A stretch of DNA of 64,000 nt from Bin55 sp965203735 (GCA_965203735.1 OZ241909.1:1-64000), one strand, 5' to 3'; numbered from the stretch's first letter, positions 15,739-25,790 are shown. The notes: a model not told the origin generated them from the letters alone. Numbers and translations: made by a program.

Positions 15739-18700
15739 TCAGCGTGAAGGATAACTAACCCTAACCGATTCCGGACCAAATTGCGCTCCAAGTTGATCCA
15801 ACATTTCTTCTGTAGGTGACAACCGCCACTTACTGTCCAATACGATGGGTGTTGAATATTGATCGTTCTTGTAATTGATGATGACGCCGCAACCATCGTC
15901 GTCTCGGTCTGTTGTCTCCTCATGCAATAGATTGAGCAAGTTGTTCTGTTGATCTTCGCACGCAACATCAATTTCGACTCGTGCATTGCGACGCATGCGA
16001 AAATCGGCAATTGAATCTAGATACTTCACGCGAATCGCCGAGTCTTTCCTTTCCTTGTCATGTACCACCGTGCATTCAACCACGACAAGGTCTCCCTCAT
16101 TCAAACTCTCTTCGGCTTGTGCAACATCGAAATCAAACACTCCAAGTTCAACGGACCCCTTCTCATCTTCCAGTATTACCTCGAGTATGCGTTTTCTGCT
16201 CCTCGTATCTCTAACGCGGGAGCTTTTTATCAGACCAGCTATGACTTGACGATTTCTCGCTTTAAGCAGCGATCCCAAGTCCTTGTGAGTGCATATTCCC
16301 TTCAACTCTTGTCGATAGGTACTCATCGGGTGGCCACTTACGTAGAAGCCCAATCGTTCTCTTTCTTCCGACAGCGCTTTCCTCATGTTGATAGGTTCAA
16401 ACCCTCTCGATTCGATTACATCTTCAGAATCTTCCGAGACACCAAGAAGATCATCAAAAGGCTGCGATGCTTGAGACACCCGATCTTCCGCTGCTTCCAA
16501 TGCAGCGTCAAGTTGTGCCTCTAACTTGGGTCTTCCGCGAGTAATGTCTGTCTCGTCAACGATAGTGTCGAGACACCCGCACTTGATTAGCGATTCCAAG
16601 ACCTTTCTTTGGCGTCTGCCAAATCCCGCACGAATGCACAAATCCAACAACGATTCATAGGGACCATCGCGTCGTGCTTGCTCGATTGACTTTGCGTGAG
16701 GACCCGGCAAACCCTTGATGGCTCCCATGCCAATTACAAACCTACCTTGGGTTCCAGCAAATTCATAGTTGCTCTCGTTGACGCATGGACCTTCCAACCC
16801 TAAACCCATGCGCTTGGCTTCGTCAACGATTTCCCTAACGGTATCTCGGTTTCCGATGTCGCACGTCGCAAGAGCGGCCAAATACTCGGCAGGATAATGT
16901 GCCTTCAGATAAGCCGTTTGGTATGCCACGACTGCATAGCCCACTGTGTGCGCGCGATTGAAGGCGTACTCGGCAAACTTCTCGATGTCGTCGAAGATTG
17001 ATTTAGCGATCGACTCCTCGACATTGTTCTCGATACATCCCTGAGTGAACCTGTTTCGGTAGCTAACCATTTCACTTCGGATTTTCTTCGCCATCGCTCG
17101 ACGGAGTTCATCTGCTTCACCGAGAGAAAAGCCAGCAAGCTCTCGCGCAACAGTCATAACGTCTTCTTGGTAGACCATCACGCCGTACGACTTTTTCAAC
17201 ACTGACTCAAGCAAAGGATGCAGGTAGTCCACCACTTCTTTTCCGTGTTTGCGTCGAATGAAGAGATCCACAACTCCAGATTGAATGGGACCGGGTCGAA
17301 ACAGCGCAAGCAATGCGGTCAAATCCTCAAGTGAGTCCGGTCGCAGATCCTTCAGAACTCGCCGCATACCTCGAGATTCCAATTGGAAAATGCCAATAGT
17401 GTTCGCTTCTCGCAAGAGCTCGAATACCTTCTCGTCATCAAGCGGGAACTCGCTTGGATGCAGAGGTGGTTGATTGTTTTTCTCGCGTAGTGCATTTGCT
17501 GATTCACACGCGTTGGAGATGGCTGTCACGGTCTTGAGAGCAAGGAAGTCGAACTTTACGACTCCTATGTCTTCAATATCTTGCTTGTCGAACTGGGAGA
17601 TCAAGTCAGACGAACCACCCTCCGTGTACACCGGCACCACGGCATCAAGGCGATTCGGTGTAATCACCGTTCCGCCCGGATGTCTACTGATGTTTCGAAC
17701 TATTCCTTCCAGTTTGAGAGCTCGGTCAACAATTTCACGGATGTCCTCGTTCAATTGCATGTTTCGACTCAGTTCTGGTCTTTCCTGCAACACTTCGGTC
17801 AATGAGACATTCAATCTGTCGGGGATTTCTTTAACAATCGTCTCACCTAATCCAAATGGTTTTCCATGAACACGCGTTACATCTCGGATGACGGCTTTAG
17901 CGGCCATCGTTCCAAAAGTAACAATCTGTCCTACCGATTCCCTTCCGTACAGATTGGCGACATACTCGATAACTTCCCCTCTTCGGTCCTTGCAGAAATC
18001 AATATCGAAATCGGGCATAGAAACTCGTTCCGGATTCAGCAGTCTCTCAAACATCAGCTCGTGTTCAATAGGATCAATCTCTGTAATGTCGAGTACATAT
18101 GCCACTAGAGAGGCCGATCCGGAGCCGCGACCCGGACCCACCGGAATTCCTTGCTCTTTCGCCCACTTGACAAAGTCCATCACGATCAAGAAGTAACCAG
18201 CGAATTCCATGCTCTTGATGATGTTCAGCTCTCGCTCGAGCCTTTTCTCGTAGACGTCACGACTTGCATAGTCCTTCTCCGCATCATCGTGTCGGTCGAG
18301 CACCTTCTTCAATCCTTCCATGGAGTAGCGATCCAGCAGCTCTTCAGGAGATTCCTTTCTGTCCGTCTTGTACATCGGCAAATAACGATCAGACTTCACC
18401 TCGACCGTGCATCGACGCGCAATTTCGTAGGCGTTCTCCACCGCATCGGGCAGGTCTGCGAACAGCTCGCCCATTTGTTCCGCAGAACGGAGAAATTGAT
18501 CCTCGCTATACACAGCCGAATGACTTCCATCCCCTACCCTTTGCTTGTGCGCAATGCAAAATCGAGTCTCGTGAACTGCGAAGTCATCTCGATCCAAGAA
18601 GCGAACGTCGTTTGTGGCTACTAAGGGGATGTGGAACGCATCCGCAAAGGAAATGGCTTTCGCAACATATTCCTCTTCATGCTTCCGTCCGGTTCGTGAG

Positions 18701-19191
18701 ATTTCAATGTAGAAACGGTCGCCAAATGCACCTATCAACTTTGCGGCAGTTTCCTCTGCACTAGACCTATCCTCTTCAATCAGCAGGCGTCCAATCGGTC
18801 CCTGAGCTCCGCCAGAAAGTGCAATCAACCCATCGTTGTGCTCAATCAGACTGTCCAACGTGATAGCAACATGATCAGCCGAGTTGGTGTAGGCGGACGT
18901 CATCAGCTTTCGAAGGCTGTTCCATCCAGACTCTTCCTTGGCGAGAAGCACCATGCGATCTAAATCGCTTCTACCATTTGCGAAGAGCATGTCCGCACCA
19001 AAAATGGGCTTGATTCCCTGTGCACGCATTCGCTTCTGGAACTTCCATAAAGCGAACATGTTGCTCCGATCGGTAATTGCAACGCAGTCCATTCCCCGTT
19101 TCAATGTTTCTTCGGCAAGTTCATCGATGCGGATGATGCTGTCCTCAATTGAGTACTCGGTGTGTAGAGACAAGTGTGCGAATGGAGTCAT
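15739..19191 (-). CDS. dnaE: DNA polymerase III alpha subunit
   Basis: 1150 residues, the replicative polymerase. N-terminal PHP domain (FAHLSLHTEYSIEDS; the later metal site reads TDRSN where active PHP domains have TDH, so proofreading here is probably lost as in E. coli), palm with GPGRGSGSASLVAYVLDIT and catalytic PDFDIDFC, fingers with GAIKGL and related stretches, then HhH and OB-fold regions (RQVIAGLIKSSRV). Length is typical. The start shares one base with the rnhB stop. Regions inside show no frameshift. Confidence 0.98.
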   Translation of the reverse strand: MTPFAHLSLHTEYSIEDSIIRIDELAEETLKRGMDCVAITDRSNMFALWKFQKRMRAQGIKPIFGADMLFANGRSDLDRMVLLAKEESGWNSLRKLMTSAYTNSADHVAITLDSLIEHNDGLIALSGGAQGPIGRLLIEEDRSSAEETAAKLIGAFGDRFYIEISRTGRKHEEEYVAKAISFADAFHIPLVATNDVRFLDRDDFAVHETRFCIAHKQRVGDGSHSAVYSEDQFLRSAEQMGELFADLPDAVENAYEIARRCTVEVKSDRYLPMYKTDRKESPEELLDRYSMEGLKKVLDRHDDAEKDYASRDVYEKRLERELNIIKSMEFAGYFLIVMDFVKWAKEQGIPVGPGRGSGSASLVAYVLDITEIDPIEHELMFERLLNPERVSMPDFDIDFCKDRRGEVIEYVANLYGRESVGQIVTFGTMAAKAVIRDVTRVHGKPFGLGETIVKEIPDRLNVSLTEVLQERPELSRNMQLNEDIREIVDRALKLEGIVRNISRHPGGTVITPNRLDAVVPVYTEGGSSDLISQFDKQDIEDIGVVKFDFLALKTVTAISNACESANALREKNNQPPLHPSEFPLDDEKVFELLREANTIGIFQLESRGMRRVLKDLRPDSLEDLTALLALFRPGPIQSGVVDLFIRRKHGKEVVDYLHPLLESVLKKSYGVMVYQEDVMTVARELAGFSLGEADELRRAMAKKIRSEMVSYRNRFTQGCIENNVEESIAKSIFDDIEKFAEYAFNRAHTVGYAVVAYQTAYLKAHYPAEYLAALATCDIGNRDTVREIVDEAKRMGLGLEGPCVNESNYEFAGTQGRFVIGMGAIKGLPGPHAKSIEQARRDGPYESLLDLCIRAGFGRRQRKVLESLIKCGCLDTIVDETDITRGRPKLEAQLDAALEAAEDRVSQASQPFDDLLGVSEDSEDVIESRGFEPINMRKALSEERERLGFYVSGHPMSTYRQELKGICTHKDLGSLLKARNRQVIAGLIKSSRVRDTRSRKRILEVILEDEKGSVELGVFDFDVAQAEESLNEGDLVVVECTVVHDKERKDSAIRVKYLDSIADFRMRRNARVEIDVACEDQQNNLLNLLHEETTDRDDDGCGVIINYKNDQYSTPIVLDSKWRLSPTEEMLDQLGAQFGPESVRVSYPSR

Positions 19192-19850
19192 TACGTGGGA
19201 TCTTTCAATGTAGTGTCTGTAGAGTCAAGAACTTGCAGTGAGTCCGCAACCGGTTGAAAGGTCCTTCGGTGAATGGCACAAGGCCCGAAGAGTTTGAGTG
19301 CTGCCAGGTGCTGGGGAGTCGGATAGCCTTTGTTGTTTTGAAACCCATAATTTGGGTAACGTGTCCCAGCACTCGTCATTTCTTCGTCTCGAGCAACCTT
19401 GGCGAGAATGGAAGCCGCGCCGATGGATGCGATCTTACGATCTCCTCCAATGATCGTCACAGTGGGGCAACTCAGCTTAGGCGCAACGTTTCCATCGACC
19501 AACGCAACATCAAGGCGAATTCCGATTTGCTTCACTGCTCGTTCCATTGCCAGCAGCGACGCTTGCAGGATGTTGAGTTCATCGATTTCCTGTGGTTCAC
19601 AGCGGCCCAATGACCAAGCCAGCGCACTCTTGCGAATCGAGTCTGCAAGCTCGACTCGTCGATTGTGCGTGAGTTGCTTGGAATCTCTAATTCCTAGTAT
19701 CGGCTTCTTTTCGTCCAATACCACCGCCGCCGCTATTACCGGCCCAGCGAGAGGTCCTCGACCGACTTCATCGATACCGCATTCGACTTCGGACATATCC
19801 AATTCGTGCGCATCAAAGAGATCAGCTGCTTCGTTCTTCAACTCTTTCAA
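19191..19850 (-). CDS. rnhB: Ribonuclease HII
   Basis: 219 residues. Removes misincorporated ribonucleotides and RNA from RNA-DNA hybrids. Active-site motif GIDEVGRGPLAGPVIAAAVVL (DEXGRG), then DSKQL, LVDGN and IGAASILAKVARDEEM carrying further acidic ligands, and YPNYGFQNNKGYPTPQHLAAL, characteristic of type 2 RNase H. It overlaps the lpxB stop by four bases and touches dnaE, the usual lpxB-rnhB-dnaE order. The C-terminal about 20 residues after the conserved HRRTFQPV are unconserved. Confidence 0.97.
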   Translation of the reverse strand: MKELKNEAADLFDAHELDMSEVECGIDEVGRGPLAGPVIAAAVVLDEKKPILGIRDSKQLTHNRRVELADSIRKSALAWSLGRCEPQEIDELNILQASLLAMERAVKQIGIRLDVALVDGNVAPKLSCPTVTIIGGDRKIASIGAASILAKVARDEEMTSAGTRYPNYGFQNNKGYPTPQHLAALKLFGPCAIHRRTFQPVADSLQVLDSTDTTLKDPT

Positions 19851-20995
19851 GGGGAATTAGCTAAGTTTAGTACTGCTTTCGCGGCACGGGCGGAGGCATT
19901 CCGGCGAAGTGACTCATGCAACCGATCAAATTCTTCGAAGTACTTCTTGTCTTCCTCAGAAGATTCGATTTCTTGGCAAAGTGCCACCGCAAGAGACTCG
20001 GGCGTCGCAGCTTGTTGCAGAAATTCAGGTACAAGTTCACGACTCGTCAGAATGTTAGGCAATGCAACCCAGGGTGTCTGCAAAACTGACCGAACAATCG
20101 AATAGGTCAGCGGACCCGTTCTGTACGCAACAACCATGGGAATTCGCATGAGCAATGCTTCTAGGGTGCTTGTGCCCGACTTCACCAAAGCCGCATCACA
20201 TGCGGCAAACACTTCAATCGAATCACTGTTGACGACTCGCAAGTCCAAGTGAGAGAAGCTTCTTGAGCCGTTTTTCACTAGATTCGCACGACGTTCATTG
20301 ACACATGGGACGATGAATACGAACTTCCTTGCTGCTGAGAGCATGGACTGCACTCGTTCCGCTGCACGTAGAAACAAGTCTAGGTGAGATCTGATTTCCG
20401 ATGTTCTACTACCTGGGAGCACGGCGATTGCCGTTTGTGTTGAATCAATGGCAAGTTTGGAGCGAGCACTTGCACGTTCCGACTCTCGATCTCGATTAGG
20501 ACAGATGCGGTCCGCAAGCGGGTGGCCCACGTAGACGGCTTTCGTTCCAGTGTTCTCGTAGTATTTCGGTTCAAAGGGAAATAGCGTAAGCAAGACATCT
20601 ACGGATCTTTCAATCTTTTGGATGCGATTCCGGCGCCAAGCATAGACAGAAGGACTGACATAGTGAACCGTAGGCGTTCCCAAACCCTTCAAGCGCTTTT
20701 CAAGCATTAGATTGAAGACATTGAAGTCTACACCCACCATCACGTCCGTGTCAGCAAGTCGGGTCGCCAGCGATTTGAGCAAGTTAAGAAGTTCAGGAAG
20801 TCGGGAGAGAGGTTCAACAAAACCGTTCATTGAAAAGCGATCAATGGATTCAAGCGCATGGAGTCCCTGCTCCCTCATGCGTTCACCACCAACACCCACG
20901 AACTGCATTTCGTGGTCAAGTTGCCGAAGTGCAGCCATGAGTTCTGAACCGAGCAAGTCTCCCGAAGCCTCGCCCGTGACAATTCCAACCTTCAC
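19847..20995 (-). CDS. lpxB: Lipid-A-disaccharide synthase
   Basis: 382 residues; GT19 glycosyltransferase joining UDP-2,3-diacylglucosamine and lipid X into the lipid A disaccharide at the inner-membrane face. Family marks: GEASGDLLGSELM at the N-terminus, FVGVGGERM, VGVDFNVFN, VHYVSPSVYAWRRNRI, LTLFPFEPKYYENTG, YVGHPLADRI, VLPGSRTSEI and ALVKSGTSTLEALL. The upstream 200 bases, where lpxA is expected, hold no lpxA. Confidence 0.97.
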   Translation of the reverse strand: MKVGIVTGEASGDLLGSELMAALRQLDHEMQFVGVGGERMREQGLHALESIDRFSMNGFVEPLSRLPELLNLLKSLATRLADTDVMVGVDFNVFNLMLEKRLKGLGTPTVHYVSPSVYAWRRNRIQKIERSVDVLLTLFPFEPKYYENTGTKAVYVGHPLADRICPNRDRESERASARSKLAIDSTQTAIAVLPGSRTSEIRSHLDLFLRAAERVQSMLSAARKFVFIVPCVNERRANLVKNGSRSFSHLDLRVVNSDSIEVFAACDAALVKSGTSTLEALLMRIPMVVAYRTGPLTYSIVRSVLQTPWVALPNILTSRELVPEFLQQAATPESLAVALCQEIESSEEDKKYFEEFDRLHESLRRNASARAAKAVLNLANSP

Positions 20996-21011
20996 AACCT
21001 GCCTACCTCGA

Positions 21012-21221
21012 TCATCTACTTAAGATAGCCGACCGAATTTCCGACGCAACCTCTAAATCGGACACTGCCTCAGAATTGTCTGTCTCAGAACGCATGCAAA
21101 CGCCGCGACACAAAGAACACTGGCAAAAGAACTCTAGGACTAACTTAATATGCCACTCGCTAGGAGTACAGTTGCGCCCGGCTGCGCGAGTGCTGTCTTC
21201 AGACCTTGCGGCCTGCCACAA
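21012..21221 (-). other. Short open frame of uncertain status in the place of lpxA
   Basis: The 203 bases between fabZ and lpxB contain one open frame of 69 codons, starting from a TTG inside fabZ. The peptide (five Cys, Arg-rich middle) matches no family I know. Its end (DLEVASEIRSAIL) is only vaguely like the C-terminal helices of LpxA acyltransferases, too weak to claim. It may be the scar of a deleted lpxA or random sequence. It has no clear ribosome-binding site. Confidence 0.2.
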
Positions 21222-21636
21222 TCAGTTCCGAAGTACAGACCAGTTCTTCAGAGACATACGCATTGCAAATGAACTTCATTACTTCTCTGCGTTCATTAAG
21301 AACTTCGCAACGCATGTTCAAAGTATCTCCCGGCGTTACGGGTCGCTTGAAGCGTGTCTTATCGGTACCTGCCAAATAGTAGAGATAGCCATCTTTAGCG
21401 GGTCGGATGGCCTTTGTGACTGAAGCCAATACTCCCGCCAGTTGAGCCAGCGCTTCAACGATTAGGACTCCTGGCATGATGGGGTGAGAAGGAAAGTGAC
21501 CTTGAAAGAACGGTTCGTTGATCGTCACGTTCTTGATTCCAACAATGTACTTGCCTGGCTCGCATTCGATGACGCGATCCACCATCATGAACGGATACCG
21601 ATGTGGCAAGTAATCGTGTAGTTCAATGCTTTCCAT
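21199..21636 (-). CDS. fabZ: 3-hydroxyacyl-ACP dehydratase FabZ
   Basis: 145 residues; dehydrates beta-hydroxyacyl-ACP in fatty acid elongation, working on the same substrate pool that LpxD uses. Hot-dog fold signatures: LPHRYPFMMVDRV (catalytic His), NVTINEPFFQGHFPSHPIMPGVLIVEALAQ (catalytic Glu in the helix), YYLAGTDKTRFKRPVTPGDTL. I take the ATG at 21636, which gives the family-length N-terminus; a TTG at 21654 overlapping the lpxD stop (TTGA) is the alternative and would imply translational coupling. Confidence 0.97.
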   Translation of the reverse strand: MESIELHDYLPHRYPFMMVDRVIECEPGKYIVGIKNVTINEPFFQGHFPSHPIMPGVLIVEALAQLAGVLASVTKAIRPAKDGYLYYLAGTDKTRFKRPVTPGDTLNMRCEVLNERREVMKFICNAYVSEELVCTSELIVAGRKV

Positions 21637-21650
21637 TTCAGATAACAGTA

Positions 21651-22700
21651 TCAATCGCTGTCTTGATTCTGCGATTTTGTTTCAATTTGTTTCTCTAGTC
21701 TATTCAATCTCTTGACTAAGTTGTCTAACTCTGTGAGACGCATCATATTACGTCTCCATTTTCCAATCGGGGTGTGCAACGAAGATCCTTGATATTGTCC
21801 AGGCTCTTTAATGGATCGACTCACATAGGTCATCGCTCCCACTTGTACGCCGTCCGCAATCTCGAGCGGACCGCCGGCACCTGCCACTCCTACTCCGCCT
21901 GCAAGTATGCAATGGCGCCCAATGGTCACACTTCCACCCAGTCCAGTGCAACCGCAAAGCATAGAGTGAGATCCAACCACGCAGTTATGACCTATATGGA
22001 CTTGGTCGTCCAACTTTACGCCATCTTCAATGACGGTGTCGTCGGTTGTACCTCTGTCAATCGTGTTTGAAGCACCGATTTCCACGTCATTACCTATGCG
22101 CACGCCACCTATATGTGCGACGCGATTCAATTTTCCTTCGTGATCCGGAACGAGTCGAAATCCGTCTGCACCAATCACGGAACTTGCATGGACGCGACAG
22201 CGCTTACCTATACGTACATTGTGATACAGATACACGGAACCCATTAGCACTGTGTCCGAACCAATACTAGATCTTGCACCGATGTGGCAATTTGCGCCGA
22301 TTTCAACACCGTCGCTGATAACAGCATCGGCTTCCACCACTACAAACGGTCCGATACGAACATCCTGTCCAATGCTAGCCGATTGATGAATCTCCGACTT
22401 TTCGCTAATGCCCAATGGAACACGAGGTCGGTCGTCAAAAATTTCCGATGCGTGGGCGTATGCGAGCATTGGATCGGTCACCACCAACGCATCGACTGGG
22501 CATTCTTGAAGGTCTTTTTCGGCCAGTATTACTGCCGCAGCTTTTGTGTCTTTTAGGTACTTTCGAAAGAGTGAACTGGATAAGTGAGTGAGGTCGCCAG
22601 GACCGGCATTCTCGATTGAACCCAATCGTTCTATTGAAGTCGATGGGTCTCCTACTAGCGACGCTCCTATTCTTTCGGCGATCTCTTTGAGCGAATACAC
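21651..22700 (-). CDS. lpxD: UDP-3-O-acylglucosamine N-acyltransferase
   Basis: 349 residues, trimeric left-handed beta-helix acyltransferase that adds the N-linked hydroxyacyl chain in lipid A synthesis. N-terminal uridine-binding domain with FRKYLKDTKAAAVIL; then about ten hexapeptide-repeat turns (IGPFVVVEADAVISDGVEIGANCHIGARSSI and on), the catalytic His region VHIGHNCVVGSHSMLCGCTGLGGS, and a C-terminal helix (LTELDNLVKRLNRLEKQIE). Skp gene 17 bases upstream, fabZ directly downstream. Confidence 0.97.
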   Translation of the reverse strand: MYSLKEIAERIGASLVGDPSTSIERLGSIENAGPGDLTHLSSSLFRKYLKDTKAAAVILAEKDLQECPVDALVVTDPMLAYAHASEIFDDRPRVPLGISEKSEIHQSASIGQDVRIGPFVVVEADAVISDGVEIGANCHIGARSSIGSDTVLMGSVYLYHNVRIGKRCRVHASSVIGADGFRLVPDHEGKLNRVAHIGGVRIGNDVEIGASNTIDRGTTDDTVIEDGVKLDDQVHIGHNCVVGSHSMLCGCTGLGGSVTIGRHCILAGGVGVAGAGGPLEIADGVQVGAMTYVSRSIKEPGQYQGSSLHTPIGKWRRNMMRLTELDNLVKRLNRLEKQIETKSQNQDSD

Positions 22701-22717
22701 AGATTCCTAGTGGATGC

Positions 22718-23287
22718 CTATTCCTCGGCCTCCGCCTCTAAAATATCCGCAGTAGGATCGGGTACGGGTTCGCCCTGTCGATCGTTCAGCATCTCCGTCA
22801 CTTTTCTCGTAATGTCGTGTTTTGGATTGACATAGAGATGTATCTGGGGATTGAAGTTGAGCACTAGGTCGTAACCTTCTATTTCTATTAGGTCGTTTAG
22901 CACAGCGTTGAACTTGGGTCCAAGCTGCTGCAAGATCTTGTTGCGTTCATCATCAATTCGCCGTTGAAATCGTTCAACATTGAAGTTCAGGTCAAGTTTC
23001 TTGTCGTCAATCTCGTTCTGTAACTCTGACTTCTCCAAGTCGGACATGATCTCCGAGTCGGTTTGCAGCCGATCTGTCAGTTCGGTAATCTCTTCCTGCA
23101 GTCCCTGTAGACGTTCCTGCTCTGGCTTGAGTTCTGCCTCGGTCACCGTCATTTCTTCTTGGGCTTCTTCGGACTCAAATATCGCTTGAGTCGCGTTTAC
23201 GACGGCGATTTTTAGCTGTCCATAGGAGTTCACACCGACAAACGCAAGCGTGAAAATGCAAAGAATTTTGAAAAGGCGTGAGTTCAT
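22718..23287 (-). CDS. skp: Periplasmic chaperone Skp/OmpH
   Basis: 189 residues. Signal peptide (residues 1-23, ending NSYGQ), then KIAVVNATQAIFESEEAQ, typical of the OmpH family, and a long charged coiled coil (about residues 45-120) forming the tentacles of the trimeric chaperone that carries unfolded outer-membrane proteins to BamA. The tail after residue 165 is acidic and Pro-rich, longer than in E. coli. It follows bamA and precedes lpxD, the standard place. Confidence 0.92.
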   Translation of the reverse strand: MNSRLFKILCIFTLAFVGVNSYGQLKIAVVNATQAIFESEEAQEEMTVTEAELKPEQERLQGLQEEITELTDRLQTDSEIMSDLEKSELQNEIDDKKLDLNFNVERFQRRIDDERNKILQQLGPKFNAVLNDLIEIEGYDLVLNFNPQIHLYVNPKHDITRKVTEMLNDRQGEPVPDPTADILEAEAEE

Positions 23288-23350
23288 TTAGGCTCCTCTT
23301 TGATCGTCTAGCACGCGATCATCTACGCATCGACTTGCGAAGTAGCGCAA

Positions 23351-23356
23351 ATTATA
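23351..23356 (-). promoter_or_regulatory. Candidate -10 box upstream of skp
   Basis: A perfect TATAAT on the minus strand lies in the 112-base gap between bamA and skp, 64 bases before the skp ATG. No good -35 hexamer stands 16-18 bases upstream, so it would need an activator or alternative recognition. A separate promoter for skp-lpxD would be reasonable because this is one of the larger gaps in the block. Confidence 0.3.
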
Positions 23357-23399
23357 TGTGTGCTGAGACTCTAACCGGACGATGCAACCTCTAACCTAG

Positions 23400-25751
23400 T
23401 TAGAAAGACTGTCCGACCTCGAACGAGAATCCTTCGGGTTCATCGAAGGATTCGTGGTTAAACGGATGCGAGAGAGAAAATGACATTGGACCCATTCGAG
23501 TGAGCCACGATACACCTATCCCAACCGCACCACGCAGTTTGTTGAATGACGGTCTGTAACACCCTATGCTCTCTTCCGGGCAGAAAGTACTAAATACATT
23601 GCCCATATCGACAAAGAAAACAGATCTTACCTGTCCAACTTGATCGAGGAAAGGCAGCGGGAAAATGACCTCTGCGGTGGTTTCAACTTTTACGTTGCCA
23701 CCGAATGGCCGACCGTTGGGATAGTAGACGGATACCGACCCCGTCGGTGTGCTTCTAGGTCCGAGCGTGTGGCGCTCGTATCCTCGCACTGAACCGAATC
23801 CACCTGCATGGAAGTGTTCGTAGAACGGAAATACATCGGTATTGCCATAAGCCTTGCCGGCACCGAAATTGCCACGGAAGTGCAAGGACCATCGTCTCTT
23901 GAGCGGAATAAACCAATCCGCCTTATAGGTAGCCCTATAAAACTGCAGGTCGCTTCCTGGCCAGGAAAATTCCAATGCGGCTATGTGCCGAGTGCCTCGC
24001 ATCGAAAACATGGGTCTGTCTAAGGTCGTGTGCACCCACAACGCTTCAGTCTTGTAGTTCAAGAACTTCGCCCCCACAGAATTGACGAAGTCCGTTATCT
24101 CAAGGGCTTCGTCGTAGCCCTGTGTAATGTCGGTCCACTCGATCCTAGTTGAGAACTGCAATCTGCGATCTTCACTGACGGGAAAACCGAAGTTCATTCC
24201 CGCACCAAACGAACTCGTAGAGTATCTCGTGAATCGGAACGCCGAGCTGTAGTTGGTGTCGTTGAAATAGACGCTAATTCCGCGGCTAATTCCATCTTCT
24301 GTAAAGTACGGGTTGAAATAAGAGAGATTCCCCGATTTCGAGTAGTCGCTCCAATTGACTCCAACACTCAAGCTATTCCCGGTGCCAGCTATATTGCTTT
24401 GTTCAAAACTTGCACCCAATATCAATCCACTGTACTTCTGATAACCCAGCGTGCCCGATATCGAGCCCGTAGGTTGTTCCTCCACAGAGACTGTCACATC
24501 GATCTGATCGTCAGTGCCATCGACCGCTGGGGTCTCAACGTTCACCGTACTAAAGAATCCCAGTCTCTCGAGATTCGTCTTTGACCGATCAATCGAATTT
24601 GTCGACGCCCATGCGCTTTCAAGCTGACGCATTTCACGCCGTAGCACGCCATCTTGAGTGACGGTGTTGCCGAGGAAATTGATTCGTCGGACATATGTAC
24701 GTTTCCCGGTATTCACGACAAACTTTATGTCCACTGTGCCGTCGTCCTTGATCTCGGGGACGCCCGACACCGTACCGAACGTATAACCATTACCACTTAG
24801 GATGGATGTCAACAGATCTTCAGTGCCTGTCACCCTTGCGCTGGAGAATGTCTCGCCTTTCTCAATCACGATGAAGCGCTCGAGCATTTCAGGGTCCAGA
24901 TCGGCAATTTCGCCGATGATGTCCACTTCGTCTACTGTGAATTTTTCTCCCTCTGAAATGCCGATCGTCACATAGACCTGCTTACGATCCGGAGTCATGC
25001 TCACTTGTGTAGACAGAATTTGAAACTCTACGTAGCCACGATCACGGTAGAACGCTTGAAGGGTCTCGAGATCGCCTTGTAGTTTTTGGCGAGAATATTG
25101 ATTGCTGCCACCAATGAAACCCAGAAAAGTGGGTTCCTGGAGCTCGATGGCATCGAGAAGCTCTTTCTTGCTGAACGTGTGGTTCCCCACGAATTCGATC
25201 TGTCGAATTCCAGACTTCTTCCCTTCGTCAATATTTATCTTGATTGCGACACGATTACGAGCCAGGTCTTGAATAGTTGATTGAATGTCCGCAGTGTATT
25301 GACCCTGTGCCACGTACTGCCTGCGTAGTTCTATGCGTACTCGATCAAGAGTTGCTTGCTTGAAGATCTCACCATCCCTCAATCCTTGTCCCGCGAGCCC
25401 GTCCAGCAAGTCTTCGGTCTTTATTGCTTTGTTTCCTTCTATAGTGATGGAATCAATTGCCGGTCGCTCCACGAGATTGACGACTACCACGTTCTCGTCC
25501 CGAGTGACCTCGATATCGTCGAAGTAGCCAGTCTCGAACAGTTCTCGAACTAGCTCGCGAATTGCCAATGCATCTGCAACGTCGCCGACCTCTAACGAAA
25601 TCTCATTGAATACCGTACCCGCGGACACGCGCTGCAAGCCCGTGAGCCTTACGTCTTCCACCTCAAAGCTAAATTGAGCAGAAGCTGCCGTTGCGATGAA
25701 CAAGCTACCAGCGCACAAGAGTGGAGCAACGTACTTACTATGAAATTTCAT
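23400..25751 (-). CDS. bamA: Outer membrane protein assembly factor BamA
   Basis: 783 residues from the ATG at 25751. Signal peptide ending ATAASAQF; five POTRA domains in the first about 420 residues (first: FEVEDVRLTGLQRVSAGTVFNEI); then the 16-strand barrel with the lid-loop motif VRGYERHTLGPR (the conserved VRGY/F), GAVGIGVSWLTRMGPMSFSLSHPF near the end, and a C-terminal Phe (EVGQSF), the outer-membrane insertion signal. Folds and inserts beta-barrel proteins; gene order rseP-bamA-skp-lpxD is standard. Confidence 0.98.
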   Translation of the reverse strand: MKFHSKYVAPLLCAGSLFIATAASAQFSFEVEDVRLTGLQRVSAGTVFNEISLEVGDVADALAIRELVRELFETGYFDDIEVTRDENVVVVNLVERPAIDSITIEGNKAIKTEDLLDGLAGQGLRDGEIFKQATLDRVRIELRRQYVAQGQYTADIQSTIQDLARNRVAIKINIDEGKKSGIRQIEFVGNHTFSKKELLDAIELQEPTFLGFIGGSNQYSRQKLQGDLETLQAFYRDRGYVEFQILSTQVSMTPDRKQVYVTIGISEGEKFTVDEVDIIGEIADLDPEMLERFIVIEKGETFSSARVTGTEDLLTSILSGNGYTFGTVSGVPEIKDDGTVDIKFVVNTGKRTYVRRINFLGNTVTQDGVLRREMRQLESAWASTNSIDRSKTNLERLGFFSTVNVETPAVDGTDDQIDVTVSVEEQPTGSISGTLGYQKYSGLILGASFEQSNIAGTGNSLSVGVNWSDYSKSGNLSYFNPYFTEDGISRGISVYFNDTNYSSAFRFTRYSTSSFGAGMNFGFPVSEDRRLQFSTRIEWTDITQGYDEALEITDFVNSVGAKFLNYKTEALWVHTTLDRPMFSMRGTRHIAALEFSWPGSDLQFYRATYKADWFIPLKRRWSLHFRGNFGAGKAYGNTDVFPFYEHFHAGGFGSVRGYERHTLGPRSTPTGSVSVYYPNGRPFGGNVKVETTAEVIFPLPFLDQVGQVRSVFFVDMGNVFSTFCPEESIGCYRPSFNKLRGAVGIGVSWLTRMGPMSFSLSHPFNHESFDEPEGFSFEVGQSF

Positions 25752-25790
25752 GTGCAATCTTTCCTGATTTCGTTAATAAATTCATCTGTC

